Position numbers and translations under genes: made by a program. DNA of 64,000 nucleotides, taken from the NCBI GenBank assembly GCA_026182355.1, contig JAPFBL010000232.1, forward strand, positions 248,001-312,000, read 5' to 3'. The notes under the pieces were generated by a model. It ran no database searches. It was not told where the DNA came from and saw only the letters and a list, made by a program, of their open reading frames with translations. The stretch comes from Hermatobates lingyangjiaoensis. Lineage: Eukaryota; Arthropoda; Insecta; Hemiptera; Hermatobatidae. Positions 11,194 to 23,935 of this stretch are shown here, in pieces (the first letter of the stretch is position 1; each line of letters starts with the position of its first letter).

Positions 11194-14100
11194 ATGTAAA
11201 CTAATACTGCATTACACATTTTTTCACTTAATCCCTCTGATTTTATTTATGAATGATTTCCAATTACTCAGCTATGAAAATGAACTATAATTACTTTTCC
11301 ACTGGGAAATGATTAAATTCTAATTTTCCATCCACCAATCAGTGGTAAACTTCGAAGTTCAACTTGATTGTTTTTGCCATCATCATCGTAAATTTCATGC
11401 AATATAAATTAAAGTCAGCGGCATTTTTAATTATCGTAATTTTTTTAGGATGTTTTCAATTAATCTACAAAGAAACCTTTCCACTAAAAACTCCATCCTT
11501 AATTAGATCATTAAAAACACTTTTGTTCCGTTAGAGTCACGCTTTAGTGGGTTTTTATAAACAAGTCTCATTCCAAAGGAAATATACAGGTCATTTACTC
11601 GGTGGCTAATGCACAGGGTCGTGAAAGTGATATAATTAAATTTTTTCACTGTGTTTTGTTTTTTTGTCTACCATAAAAAGAGTGCCGAAACAGTGTTTAG
11701 GAGAACTGGACACACTTAGTAATGCTTGTCCAATAAAAAACCATCCACCATAATGTTAATGTAAATATTTTCTATTTCAACGCCCACACTTATAACGATG
11801 CCTATACCCTTGAAGTACAGGAATTATTTCTTCATTGCACTTATTTGTATGAGTTCCGTTCAATTACAAGACATTTATTATGTGAAAAACCGTTTTTGCT
11901 AAGGAAGAGTTACATCAATGTAGGTGTTTTTGAAATGTGAGCTGGATTTTGTAAAAGCTCGGAAACAACTGTATTACATCATCTCCGAGAGATACAAAAT
12001 CCGTGCTCTGCATAAAAATATCTGGAGTGGCCTAAACTCGACTTTATTTAAGTAAACATATCAAATTCATTGATAGCTAACTAATTTTTGTTTGTTTGTT
12101 TGAATGTGGCGAACAAGCATATTAATAAATTATATATCATTTGTTTACATATAGCTATAATCATTATATCAGCAAAGGAATCTTGAAATCATTGATCAAT
12201 CCGACAGGTTATTAAAATTATTTAACTGAAAGCCTAAATCTTATCGGACTCGCACACTCCGCTTCCATACCTATCGTATTGTGTATCCTATTGTTGCAAC
12301 TAAGCATAACTTCACATTTTAGGTTCTTTAAATACATGTAAATATAAATAAATGTGGATAGAGAAGTATCCATCACAAATATAATTTCGTAAAATATAAT
12401 TAGCAGGTGATAGATTATTCCAAGATAAATTTCAAGTTTTTATAGCTTTGAAGTAATTGGATTTTAAAACATTTTTTTATAAATTGCTATTGTATGTTCA
12501 ATTACTAGCAAAGTTTCATTGTTCTTTAATTAGACGTTTAGTGTTAAAATTTTTTTTTAAATAATGAATTACCCTAATGTCCCTTCTTGTTTATGTAATT
12601 TTCAAAAACAATTTCTCTCCTCATCCTCATATAAGGTGCTATATAGATATAATTTCATTCTCTTCCGTCAAACAGTATTCAATTAAAGTAAAAATTTTCA
12701 TATTTCCTTGGAAGAAAAAAAATATTATCAGTTGTTTTAAAAAGCTTCAGAATTTTTCCAGTTATTGCTTTTGACACTTCTATGATAATTTAAAAATTTC
12801 AAGACTCTAGGGTTAGTAGTTTTAGGGGAAAAAAATTCATTTAAAAAACACATTTGGACCAAAAAAAGTAACTTTTTCATCATGAATGGAACATTGCTCC
12901 AAACAATAGGGTTCTATAACGCTACAATGCCCATATTTGTATAGATATTAATTTGATCCATTAAAGATTGTGGACTGTAGCTTGGTAACAAACTTTTGGA
13001 TACACAACCAACCTCCCACGTAATACGTACTAGAAACTTTGAAATGTAAACCAAGACAAATTGATGATATAATGAATACGGGAACTCTTCACTTGCCGTT
13101 ATAAGGCATCGGATTGCACCGATTATTACTAACGATTGCTTTTAATGATTGGATTAATAACGCCGTCCAATCAAAGCTTTTAATCTTATCTAGTAGTCAT
13201 CACAATTTGTCTGATTATTTTTTAAATACTGTAACTATGATTACATTTTTATATAACTAGCAAAATGGAGGATAGCTCCATTAAAAGAAATGCAAGAATT
13301 GAATTCATCACCACCAACTTTCACCTACCGTTTAATTATCTTAAAGCAATTGCTTTCATAATACAGGCGGAATCCGATTTACGACCGAGTTCGGATCCGA
13401 CTGACCCGTCGTAACTCGGGTCATTTGGATCCTATACAAAATGTTACTCTAGTTATACTCTAGGATGCATAGTATCAGCCGGTTGAATTTATTAACTAAA
13501 GACAATTTAGAAAGATAAGAATTTATGTTACACAGAATATTTGAAACCTGAGATGTCTATTTGATAACGAATGGCAGATAAGGGTATTTTTAAGTATCAA
13601 ACCATTAGGAGAGATAGTCTTAGATATACATTGAGAAAAAAACTCACTATGGATTGTCAAGTTGACTAATTCATGAGAAAGATAAGATTATTATTTAAAT
13701 CAGTAAACCACTAAGGGCACTGGCCGACGTAAAGTTTTGCACGTCGTTCGGTCGGATTCTACCTGTAGTGTATGTTCTAATCTTCTCAAATCATAAAAAC
13801 AAAATAAACTGATGAATAATGAAAATATTTAACTCTCGTATTGATATGTAAGATTCTATAAAAAAAAATCCAGAACATTATCTTTCAAGACGTAACAATC
13901 ATGTATGTATATTCTATTAAGAACTGTAAATTGTTCGAAATACCAAATTGGTTCTCGTGGATTACATCCACAACAATAACGATTAATTATCAGCTGAAGT
14001 TCCGCCGAGAAAAAATTCGCCATTATCAGGGCTAAAAATAATTCATTGAGAATTAATAATAATATAAATAATTCCACTGAATATTAAAGGACAGAAAACA

Positions 14101-15563
14101 AAAACACAATATGAAAAAGTAAAAAAAAAACAAGATAAACAAAGAAGAAAGTATTATAGCATAATTATTTAAGGACTAAAAAACATTTAAGATTAGTAAT
14201 ACTATAAACAACTCTAGCGGTAGAGTACCTCCACAGGAACTCTTCCTAAATTGTTTTTAGCCCTGACGATGCCAAAGTAATCGATTACTATTATTTTGGT
14301 TCCAATCGTCAAAAAGAAATATAGTATTTTGGACATTCAGTAATCGAGAAACTATATCAATTAAAACTTATTTGTAACAATCTTTTTTTTCTTTGATTTC
14401 AACAAAAATAGATTGTCGGTTATATATAAACCAAAATCATTTTTATCATAATCGGCGTAAAGAGTTGTATTTTCATACCAATTATAATTAAAAAAGAAAT
14501 AATTTAGTAGTTAAGCCATGATTCAATGGTATAGTTATTTCGATCTCAACATTTGGTTGTATGTTTTGTCCGAAACAGTTACAGCTTATATCAGATTAAT
14601 ACCTGTTATTTTTCACACACTTAAAAAATAAAATAAAATTGGTCAGTGAACAAGTGATGCTATATGCTTGCTAAACATTTTTTTTTTTTAATTCTGGAGT
14701 GTCCACAAGTTGAGTCAGCCATAAAGAAAATGATTCTAAGTTTACCATGTATGAAATTATTCAAATATATGCCAACAGGAATTAATTTGATATGCTCGTG
14801 GTTTTTTTTTTATCAGAATAAATTGTGCACAAATTTGCTAAAGGGAATATAAATTGTTAAAAGGAATGCACTTTTTGTATAATATACATCATTAAAAGGA
14901 AATTATGGTTGTTTGGCATCTGTATCTAGTTGAAGTCTTTAAAACAGTTACTCCAGAATAACTCCATATTATTCTAATGAAACTTCCCCAAGGTAGTAAA
15001 TGCAGTAGCAAACACGCAAACAAAACATATGTTTCATGTTTTCTTATTTTCAATGCAATGTTCTTAAAAAAAAACAACAGAAAAAGTAAAAAAAATGCTT
15101 TTTTTTTTAACTTCAAAGCTAAAAAACAAAAATATATTCTTCTTTAAAAAATTATTAATTTGCTTCCATTTATTAATCAAAACTTTATAATAGAACAGTA
15201 GTTTTATTCTAGTGATAAATTGAATATTTTTATTGTCTAAATATAAATATAAACCTTCAAATGTTAACAACAGTTTTAAAAGTTTATCTGAGTAAATATC
15301 AGATAAACAATGGACATTTAACAAGAAACACACTCTACATTTTTGTGCCACAGTGATCTCGCATATACTTCTATATATTTCTCCTCTATACATAATTGTG
15401 AAGATTTGATATAGGCTTGCTAACCTGTTGTCGTACCGGCATGTTGTGTCTTCAATCTTTTCTTTCAACCATTGACCACTAAAAACCAAAGATAAAGAAA
15501 AATAGTGTATATAGATGTCTGAGTGGGTGTATGTAATAATAGAATGCAATCCTGCGGGTTGCA
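11194..15563. other. AT-rich intergenic DNA
   Basis: Apart from the MITE at 13364-13765, I see no gene, RNA or repeat family. Short open frames here (for example 12577-12774, 13856-14077 and 14892-15597) are A/T-composition frames without motifs. Confidence 0.6.
13364..13765. mobile_element. 402-bp pogo/Tigger-like MITE
   Basis: Ends TA|CAGGCGGAATCCGATTTACG at 13362 and, inverted, CGGTCGGATTCTACCTG|TA at 13767. The terminal repeats share CAGG(C/T)(G/A)GAATCCGA, and the TA flanks fit the TA duplication of Tc1/mariner-pogo transposons. Interior has no coding potential. Confidence 0.7.
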
Positions 15564-15660
15564 ACCGTCGCTTCCCAAGTGCGCTTGGTATCTCCATCTC
15601 TTCTGTCCTGATGACGATTAAACCGAAAATCAGAGAATGTAAGAGTGTTTTCCATTCGCT
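15564..15660 (+). repeat. fold-back family B fragment
   Basis: gcttcccaagtgcgcttggt, CTGATGA at 15608, a GATT-AA stem, CCGAAAATCAGAGAATGTAAGAG. Diverged single arm. Confidence 0.65.
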
Positions 15661-16454
15661 ATTTACCTATAGTATACCCTGATACATTTTTTGTCCTTTT
15701 TTTGTATCGTTTTCTTCATGATACCATCTATATAAATAAAATAATGATTTTGTCTGTACATTGCTTAGAATTGACTCATTTCAAGTTTTGTTTTCGTTTC
15801 ATACATTAGAGAAACCGAATCCACCTTTAGAAAAATGTCTGTCGGTTTGTCCGCAAAATTTTGTCACAAGTAAACTCAGTCACCATAAGACATATCAAGC
15901 TGAAACTTTGACAGTAGATTTCTGTATGTCTAAGTTAAAATATAGGCTCTGAATGGATCGAAAATTCAGCGTAGAAGCGAAGTTATGAACCTTTAAGCTG
16001 TATTTTGCTAACTTCACAGACATGTTTATTTTGAAAATATACTGGTGTAGTAAATAGGTATTGTTTTATTTTAATTTTATTTGCGTATATTCAAGCTGTA
16101 CTATCTATTCAGAATAAATAGCTTTGTGAACGAGTGATTCTCAACCCTTACTAATGAACAGACAGGAAAAATCAACAACCAAGTTCTTACGCTATATCAA
16201 GCTGAAGAAAGAACTTACAAGGCAGTAAAGAGAGTGATTATGAGCAAGTAGTTCATTATCCAACTGAATTTCTTGACTCTTGGTTTTTTCATGAACCTGA
16301 AGGACAGAGAGCCTATGTGTTGTATACAGAGGCATTTGCTTAACACTATACTAATAATGATATTTTCTACTATTCTATAATTTCTAATGATATTTTGGAA
16401 TACCATGTATAATCTAATTTGTGACTCCGTCAAAGACGGGTACGTTTACTAATA

Positions 16455-16735
16455 TATATATAAAAAGATTTCACATAAACACGCGAAACAACAATCAATG
16501 ATCAAACCGTAATATGAAATCAGAAAACAAGACTAAGATCTTTCAACCGTAACAAGCGTTCTTCAACAGAGTCAAAAACCCTATATATTTCGATGTCCTC
16601 GTCATCAGGAAGATAGAAACGAGTCGCTCCGCAGGCAGATAAGGAATCTCTCTCTCTTTCTCTGTCTATATATATATATATATATATATAACCTGTCTTA
16701 TCATAAACCCTAAACCCTAATCCCTTTTTTACTTC
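16455..16735. repeat. nested fragments of fold-back families A and E
   Basis: Left arm of family A (acgcgaaacaacaatcaatg, 16478-16575) runs straight into an inverted family E piece (atatttcgatgtcctcgtca, 16580-16665), then (CT)n/(AT)n. Abuts the PLE endonuclease fragment. Confidence 0.7.
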
Positions 16736-16739
16736 CCCC

Positions 16740-17470
16740 CATAGCAATATTAACTACCCTTGTCCTCCCCACACCTCAGTTAATTGCGTTTACCGTTTGG
16801 ACTGCACCCAGTGTGATGCATTCTACGTTGGTATGGCCTCTACGCAGCTCAACTTACGTATGAATGGTCACAGGGCTTCCGTTGGTCAACGCAAAAACCT
16901 TCCTATTGCTATCCACTCTAATTCCCATGGACTGGATTTTAATCACTGCTTCCGGGTCCAAGTCCTTAATCATATCCCTGTTCAGTCTTCTCGGGTTACT
17001 TTAAGAGCTTCAGAGGAAGCAATTATCTGTCTTCTCAAAGCTCGCTCTCCTCCTGGCCTTAACTTGTACCGTTAATTTAAGTATTTATTTATTTATTTAT
17101 TTTTTTTTATTTATTTATTTTAATTTTTTTTTTTTTTTTAAGAATTTATTTATTTATTATTTTTTAATTTTAATTTTTATTTTTTTTATTTATTTTTATT
17201 TTTTAATTTTTTAATTGTTTATTGCTTCATTTACTAGTCTTCTCCTTCTGTTATTTTTATTTGCTTTTATTTGTTCCTTTTAGTTATTATTCTCTCTGTA
17301 GTTAGTAGCTTACCTAGGGCGGCAGGCAGAGTGCGCGCGTGTTCGTTGCATTTGGCCTACCACTCAGTAGCTTCAGCTACTCAAAGGGACTACTTCTACC
17401 CGATGACGACGACTGTCGAAATATCGTTGTGAGTCTTTTGTGTGTGTCTTTTATTTGTGTTTTCTCTTTC
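16740..17470 (+). mobile_element. Penelope-like element 3' end: GIY-YIG endonuclease plus tail
   Basis: A frame from ~16740 to the TAA at 17073 reads NCVYRLDCTQCDAFYVGMAS, then an R..GHR block, RASEEAII (catalytic Glu) and GLNLYR. This is the GIY-YIG nuclease domain that ends many PLE proteins. The reverse transcriptase part is missing (5' truncated). Downstream is an ATTT-rich tract (17080-17220). A tail follows (17225-17460) with CGATGACGACGACTGTCGAAAT and a GTGAGT string, ending in (AT)n. A shorter copy of this tail sits inverted at 4880-5050. Confidence 0.85.
16770..17075 (+). pseudogene. GIY-YIG endonuclease domain of a PLE (5'-truncated)
   Basis: About 100 residues with both half-motifs of the fold: VYRL near the start and FYVG 12 residues later. 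Arg and His follow (LRMNGHRA), then EEAII as the metal-binding Glu position and a final N. There is no in-frame stop within the domain, so this copy is young or recently truncated. No reverse transcriptase lies upstream. Confidence 0.85.
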
Positions 17471-17491
17471 CTGTGTGAACTATATATATAT

Positions 17492-17538
<47 letters not shown>

Positions 17539-17820
17539 AGGATAAATCGGGATGCGGTCAGTTTCTTCCACTTCCTCTCATTGCCGACATTTCGATTTCA
17601 TTCAAAATCTTTTTCAAAGGCCTACAATACAATGGAAATTAAGAACTTAATTAAATACGTAGATTTTTAACACATATATATAAGTTCTTTTAACACATAT
17701 ATAAGTTCTTAATTTCCTTTGTGTTGTAGGCTTTTGAAAAAGATTTGAATAAAATCGAAACGTCGGCAATGAGAGTTTGATTGGAAGTGGAAGAAACTGA
17801 CCGTATCCCGATTTATCCTT
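17539..17820. repeat. fold-back family G, inverted pair
   Basis: Arms 17539-17648 and 17703-17820 (gataaatcgggatgcggtca / tgaccgtatcccgatttatc). Sits in the (AT)n that ends the PLE tail. Confidence 0.85.
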
Positions 17821-17877
17821 TTTATGTTACATATCTGTACCAGGGCCGACAATTTATTACTGTTCTATATATATATA

Positions 17878-18200
17878 GTTCAATATAGACAAAGAAACAT
17901 AGAGAAATCAAAAGAACACACTTACAGTCTCTAATTTTCGGTTTGAACCGTCTTCAGGAGAGACAAGAGAGGGAAACCAAGCGCACTGATTCAGAGACGG
18001 TTGTAGACCCTCACTAGTTCAGAGATGGTTGGAGGGTCTCCAACCGTCTCTGAACCAGTGCGCTTGATTTCCCTCTCTTATCTTTTCTGAAGACGGTAAA
18101 ATTAGAGACTGTAAGTGTGTTTTTTTGATTTCTCTATGTTTCTTTTCTATATTGAACTATTATTTGTCCGTTTTGGATCGTATTTCCAACGAAAAAGTAT
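17878..18200. repeat. fold-back family B, inverted pair with extra nested hairpin
   Basis: Same arms as 10436-10670. The centre (17990-18060) is itself an imperfect inverted repeat of ttcagagacggttg.../...caaccgtctctgaa, so the loop forms a second hairpin. Confidence 0.8.
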
Positions 18201-18205
18201 ATATA

Positions 18206-18405
18206 TAACAAGATTCCACATAAACACGAGAAATAACAATCAATGATCACACCGCAATACGAAATGGGAAAAAAAAAGACTAATATCTTTCAACCGTAAC
18301 AAGCGGTCTTCGTCAGAGTTGGGTTTTTGGCTCTAACGAAGACTGCTTGCTACGGTTGAAATATCTGAGTCTTTCCCCCCCATTTCATATTGTGGTTTGA
18401 TCATA
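18206..18405. repeat. fold-back family A, inverted pair
   Basis: agattccacataaacacgag, tgatcacaccgcaatacg on the left; ttcatattgtggtttgatca on the right; centre near 18325; (AT)n flanks. Confidence 0.8.
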
Positions 18406-18961
18406 TATATATATATATATATTCAAACTTCATGTGATAACATCGATCAAAATATATACTAAAAACATTTATATATAACCAAATGCCAGGGTTACCTATA
18501 ATATGTCTTCAATCTTTTTTAAAAAGTTACATGTATATGTTTCAAATACATATAATTTATTGTTCTATTTTATGTATATTTCTTTCTAACATTGTTTTTG
18601 AATATGTTTCAAGCTCAGTCTATGTAATAGAGAAGTTATGTTATTTTAGTTCTGATAAAAATATGATAGCTGAAACATAAGCTTAACTAATTCAAATCTG
18701 TAATCATCAACACCAGATATTCTTAATCATTCCTAAATTTTGTAATCAGCTTAATGGCCAACCAGGAAAAGAAACCGCCGTGTAGGGTTGCCCGACTTCG
18801 CTTAACCGAAGTGCTTTGTCTAAATTATCTTTACACTACTTCTCTTTATTTGATGACTATTATATTAAAATTTAATACTACACATACATGTATGACCAAT
18901 AGATTTGTTTTTTAACGTATACACAATTAAATATATATATATATACGAGTATATATATAAA

Positions 18962-19235
18962 AACAAGGATTCACAATCAACATGTGAAATAAAATTAACG
19001 CCCAAACCACAGTACGAAATCAGAAAAATGACTAAGATCTTCTAACAGTAACAAGCTGTCTTCGTCAGAGTCAAATCTCAACTGAGTGATTTCAGCTGTC
19101 AGTGGAGATTTGACTCTGACGAAGACCGCTTGTTACGGTTGAAAGATATTTTTTTTTTCTTCCATTTCATATTGTGGTTTGATTATTGATTGTTATTTCA
19201 CGTGTTTATTGTGAATTCTTGTTGTTGTAATACAT
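18962..19235. repeat. fold-back family A, inverted pair
   Basis: caaggattcacaatcaacat on the left pairs with gtttattgtgaattcttg on the right. This copy keeps the outer parts of both arms and is flanked by AT-rich DNA. Confidence 0.8.
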
Positions 19236-19480
19236 ATAAATACCACAACATAGTTTGCACATTTGTTCTAGATGAATTCATTCTTAAAGACTTAAAGTTT
19301 TAGAATTTTTTTTTACATTGAAATGACATTTATTAAGAAAGAACTGATGTATTTAATATTATTGGTTCATATTTTCCTACATTCTGTCACAAGCTAATTA
19401 TTTGCCTTACTCGTATAAAGTTTTCAATGTTTAAAAACTTATTAGTTTTTGATTAAAGAAAACTATATGTAAATGATTGC

Positions 19481-19572
19481 CGTTGTCTTTCAAGTTTGGG
19501 GTTTGGCAGGGCATTAACCGATTAATCTGGCAATGCCCTTGGAAATCCCAAACCAAAGACAACCTCTCCACA
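19481..19572. repeat. short imperfect inverted repeat
   Basis: gttgtctttcaagtttgggg ... aaatcccaaaccaaagacaac with a centre near 19528. It does not share the CTGANGA-GAAA core, so it is a different element or chance. Confidence 0.5.
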
Positions 19573-20959
19573 CATGGTATGCTTTCACCAGTTATACAAT
19601 CTCTGTTAACTGTCGTCGATCTTTAAATAAACATCAATAAAGGATATTTATAAGCTTTTTGTATCATGTTGATATGTATTTTGTATTCAAACAATGACAC
19701 TGTTATTCATAATATGTTTTGAATCTTTTAGAAAGTTATATCTATGTATTTAAAATAAGTAAATATCATAAACTGTTATATTTTATGTATTTTTATTTCA
19801 AATATTTTTTTAAATATGTCTTAAGCTAAGTTTATGCAATAGGAAAGTTATGTTATTTTAGAAGTGATAAGCATGTGATACCTGAAACATTAGCTTAACT
19901 ACTTCAAATCTGAATTCTGAAAGCAAACCGGTTCTCTAATTCACACTTTTTTCCTTTTCCTTCTTAAAAAAAAAAAAATCTCTCAGCATTCTGAAAATAC
20001 TACAACAGATGACTTAATTTACTCAATATTTCAAGATTTTATCAGTGGAGCTTTAAGATATCTTATGCTCAAGTTTGCATTAGCATCAAGAGAAAAGTTG
20101 TTACTTAATTTGATTTAACCTGATACCTCAAGCATGAAAATACTCATTTGCATCCTGAAGCTATTCTTCTTATTTCTTTTTCATTATATAATTATATATA
20201 CTTACAGAAAGACGTAAATAACCACAAAAAAAAATATAATCTCTTCAACAAAAAATCCAATGGAAGAAGCACAACAGTACAGTCTTGAGAATGAAGATTA
20301 ACAGGCTACTGCTATGAGGAAGTAAACATAATAATTATATTAAACTAAAAATATAAATGACTCATAGTTCAATTCATGACTCATGGTTCATAGAATTAAA
20401 ATTAAAAAGGTTTTACTGAAAATTATTTTTAAAAAACAAATAGAGCTACATGCTACAATTTGCTTTCTTTTTATGTATATAAGTGCTCAAAAATAAATCG
20501 TGAGTCCTTCAATTTCGTGGTGAAATCGAATGTCTGCAATCAACGTCATGGTATATTTAAAACCTTCAACTTGGGTATAAAAAAAAAATTGTTATACCCA
20601 CTCTGATGTAACAGTTCACAGATTTCATCTTTCAAAATTTCACTTATATTCTTCTCAAGATATATCTGTACAACGCGACATTTCTCATGCTAGGAATTAC
20701 AAACATTTCAATAGCCTGACAATCAAGAGATGGCCTTTTGGCTTGTTATGTAATGCATCTAGGATTCTGAGACGGTTAGTTATGTATATGTGGATACATA
20801 CCAATACATGAACTGCATTTGGATATCGAAACGAAAGCCTCTCGAATATTAAACCTTATTTTCTCTTTTTTTAAAAAATGCCATTTTCCAGTTGATAATT
20901 TTATATATATACAATTGTTGCCAACAATTCTGGAAACTTCAATCAGCCAGGTTAACAAG

Positions 20960-21405
20960 GATTTATTATTTTTTAGCTCACTTGCTCTCTGACGATGTGT
21001 TGACGAAAGGCCTTAGAGCATTATTTCCAAAATTGTTTCACTGTGGTAAATTAGTCCATATATATATATATATATATATATATACAAAACTATAGTTTAT
21101 CGGGAACCGGTCAGTTCTGACCGAATATCTGAACCGCTTATCTGAACTGACCGAGTCCCGTTAAACTATGGTTTTGTTTCTATTCCACGGTCGATACTTC
21201 TATCAATATATATATATATATCAATTGTAAAACCACAATAAGAAATGGGAAAACAAGACTAAGATCTTTCTCAAAAAACTCAATTGGGCTTTTGACTCTG
21301 ACGAAGACCATTTGTTACAGTTGAAAGATCTTAGTCTTGTTTTCCCATTTCTTATTATGGCTTAATCATTGATTGTTATTTCACGTGTTTATGTAAAATC
21401 TTTAT
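20960..21405. repeat. cluster of fold-backs (families I, G, A)
   Basis: 20980-21055 resembles the arm at 50090-50170 (ctctgacgatg...gacgaaaggcc). 21085-21200 is a short family G pair (atagtttatcgggaaccggt / actgaccgagtcccgttaaa). 21217-21400 is a family A pair. (AT)n separates each. Confidence 0.7.
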
Positions 21406-21414
21406 ATATATATA

Positions 21415-21632
21415 TTTCACGGTGAATTACAAACACAGAACTAAGGAACAAACGCACTTACTGTCTCTAATTTTCGGTCGTACCATCATCAGGAGAGTTG
21501 AGATAGGGACACCAAGCGCACTTGTGAAGCGACGGTTGGAGACCCTGACAGTTCAAACGAAAATTAGAGACATTAAGTGTTTTTCTTCCTTAGTTCAGTG
21601 TTTGTGATTCACCATGAAACATATATATATAT
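21415..21632. repeat. fold-back, family B-like inverted pair
   Basis: tttcacggtgaattacaaac on the left pairs with gtttgtgattcaccatgaaa on the right. The interior shows ttaatgtctctaattttcg-type arms. The ORF crossing it is an artefact. Confidence 0.75.
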
Positions 21633-23451
21633 ACTGAATATTACACAGTACCTTTATATTGCTGCCTTTATAGTTAACCCATTTCCATATTTTATTTTAC
21701 TTTTACTAGTAAATTACTAATTCCATTAGAAATTATGATTTCATATGGTAATTTCAATATAATGTAAACTTATAGACAACATATCAGTTAATTTTTGAAC
21801 AAAAATTCAAAATCAATGATGATCAATAAAATCAGAACTAACTCAAGATGATTTGAAATAATGATTATATCCACACATATATACAAGATATAAAGTTAAA
21901 AATAATTATTGAAGATAGAAACACTGACATACTTGGTAACTTAATTTTTTGTCAATACTTCTCAATTTTGTAATCTGTGATCAGCACTGTTAGGAGAATG
22001 CATTAATGAACTCTAAGTTTTTGGTATGCCGCTTCATATTATTTCTATCTTAAATTGTAAGTATTTTTCAGGGAAGTAAATAAGTAAAATTGATTATAAA
22101 AAAACGACCCATTAAAGATAATCTTAGTTTGACAAGCTATGCGTATTATATTTTCATTAGTTATTAAGTACATTAACACATTCAACTAATGCACAGAACA
22201 GGTTTAACGCATTAATTTATTCAAACATTAAACACCTTTGATTATCTTTTCCATTTATCTGATTTTATTTCTAAGAAAGAAAAAAAAAAGAAAAAAGAAA
22301 AAATATATAATGGGAATACAAGCCAGAGCTAGGAAGTTGAATTAGAAGTTATTCAATGAGACATTTTTGAAGCAATAATTAGCGATGCAGGTTGAAAATG
22401 AAGGAGGGGTTAGTGAATTTTAATTAGAGTTGGCTGGACTGGTTTGGCGACGAGGATGAAGTGGCGTTGACCGTCTTCATTAGGACTGACATTCCTGCCT
22501 GAACACCCACACGACTTGTTTTGACAAGAGTCCAAAGAAAAGACCCTTCACTCCTGGACCCGTCTTCAAAACAAATCAATTTCTGCTAGATTGTCTTTCT
22601 TAAACTGTCGCTTCTTTAAATATGTTTAAAAAAAATCAATAGACCTAGAATGAAATAATAGTACAGGAAGAGAGAGGGGTGATGAAGAAGAATTTTACAT
22701 TTCGCTTATATTATCTAAGAAAATAAATCATTTTCTCTTGGAAGGACAACAAAACAAAGGTAAGTAGATGACTAGAGGAAACAAGTATTTCTTAATAGAT
22801 AATCCATTATCCCAAATTACTCACCATCCGGTCAGTACAATCTGTTTGATCCTGACGTGCAATGAGGTTGTGTATCAAAGTACTTTCCAAATATTATATC
22901 AATAATTGAAACTATTTACGAGTTGTAAACTCAACACACTGAGCATATACTTCTGCGACTGGGGGATTTAACACGTTTAAGACATTAATTTATTCAAACA
23001 TTAAATACCTTTGAATATATAATAAACAAACCCCATCTGAGCAAAATTTTTATGAATCCATATAACAGAAGTTCGTATTATTAGTGAATGCAACTCAAAC
23101 GAAGGAGGATGTACGATCCAGAACTTCGTTGTATGAAAATTTATAATTAAAGAATTTTCTTAGTTAAGCCATCGTCAGATGCATTTCTAGACTTCTTACC
23201 AGCTAACCCGGAGAAGTTTTAAGATATATTTTAAGTTGTAAGTGTTTTAAAGGTATTAATTTTTTCCGTTTTCACCAACTGGTTTTGTTTCTAATACCTA
23301 GAGATACAGGTTTCCACCTCTACTGTTGTTCGAATGACAGAAAGTGTGGCTTAATTGTTGATTCGCACCCATTTTAGTTATGAGTGGGCTACAAGACTTG
23401 CATGATTATATATTGCGAAGCTTAAATATTGCCTTACTCAAAATTAGGAGG

Positions 23452-23785
23452 ACCAGGTTAGCTGAGTGGCAACATGCTCGCCTCTGAACTGGTAGGTCCG
23501 GTTCAATACCCTCTCTGGCCCTCGATTTATTCATGTGGGAGGTGAACAAGTCTGAGCATGTCATCCCTCGGAGAGGACGTTAAGCCGTCCGTCCCGAATC
23601 TGTACGATGTCAGGTAATTAAAGATCCCTACTCTAAAAACACTTGAGTTAGACAAAATTTAAGACTCCCAATGTACAAGCAGTCTTCTTTTTGTGGTAAC
23701 ACAAAAGGCCAATGTTTGGTTTATGTATCTTCCCTTGTGGGAGGACCACCAATGCAACTTAACATAACCTAACCTACTCAAAAAT
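23452..23785 (+). repeat. tRNA-like SINE, best copy
   Basis: The head has an A-box-like TAGCTGAGTGGCA and a B-box-like GGTTCAATACC about 40 bp apart, as in tRNA-derived RNA polymerase III promoters. The body is tRNA-unrelated (~200 bp, with ttaagccgtccgtcccgaat and gtacgatgtcagg). The tail ends aacataacctaaccta. Seven copies occur in this window. Confidence 0.75.
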
Positions 23786-23804
23786 TTATAAGATAAGATA
23801 TCTT

Positions 23805-23935
23805 TAACGAGTACCTGATATAGTACAGACAGGTATACCTCTTCTCTGAAGTATGGTAGCACCAGATTTTCCTTTCCTCCACATAAAAAGCGAGGTCCAT
23901 AACCGACATCAGACCCTAGAATGTTTAGTACTAAT
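23805..23935 (-). repeat. tRNA-like SINE fragment, inverted next to the previous one
   Basis: Body segment only (atctttaacgagtacctgat ...). It is tail-to-tail with 23452-23785, so the pair could fold. Confidence 0.55.

Larger units (their letters stand above)
19573..23450. other. AT-rich intergenic DNA with fold-backs at 20960-21632
   Basis: No coding evidence. Phrases cacgcattaatttattcaaac...tttgattat near 22208 and 22975 recur (a ~45-bp direct repeat, acattaa(a/c)taccttt), a small old duplication. Confidence 0.5.

Noticed and set aside
13301..13345. Minus-strand KLVVMNS resembling the conserved C-terminal tail of TMEM94
   Set aside because: A stop codon sits directly before it in frame, there is no acceptor, and it is 17 kb past the last exon; chance similarity.
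15064..15597. 177-residue minus frame
   Set aside because: Starts inside a family B hairpin and continues through AT-rich DNA into poly-Lys/Phe runs; no domain or codon-usage support.
16699..16725. taaaccctaaaccctaatccc, resembling a plant-type telomere repeat
   Set aside because: Only two or three imperfect units, internal, next to a PLE fragment; too short to mean a telomere or interstitial telomeric tract.
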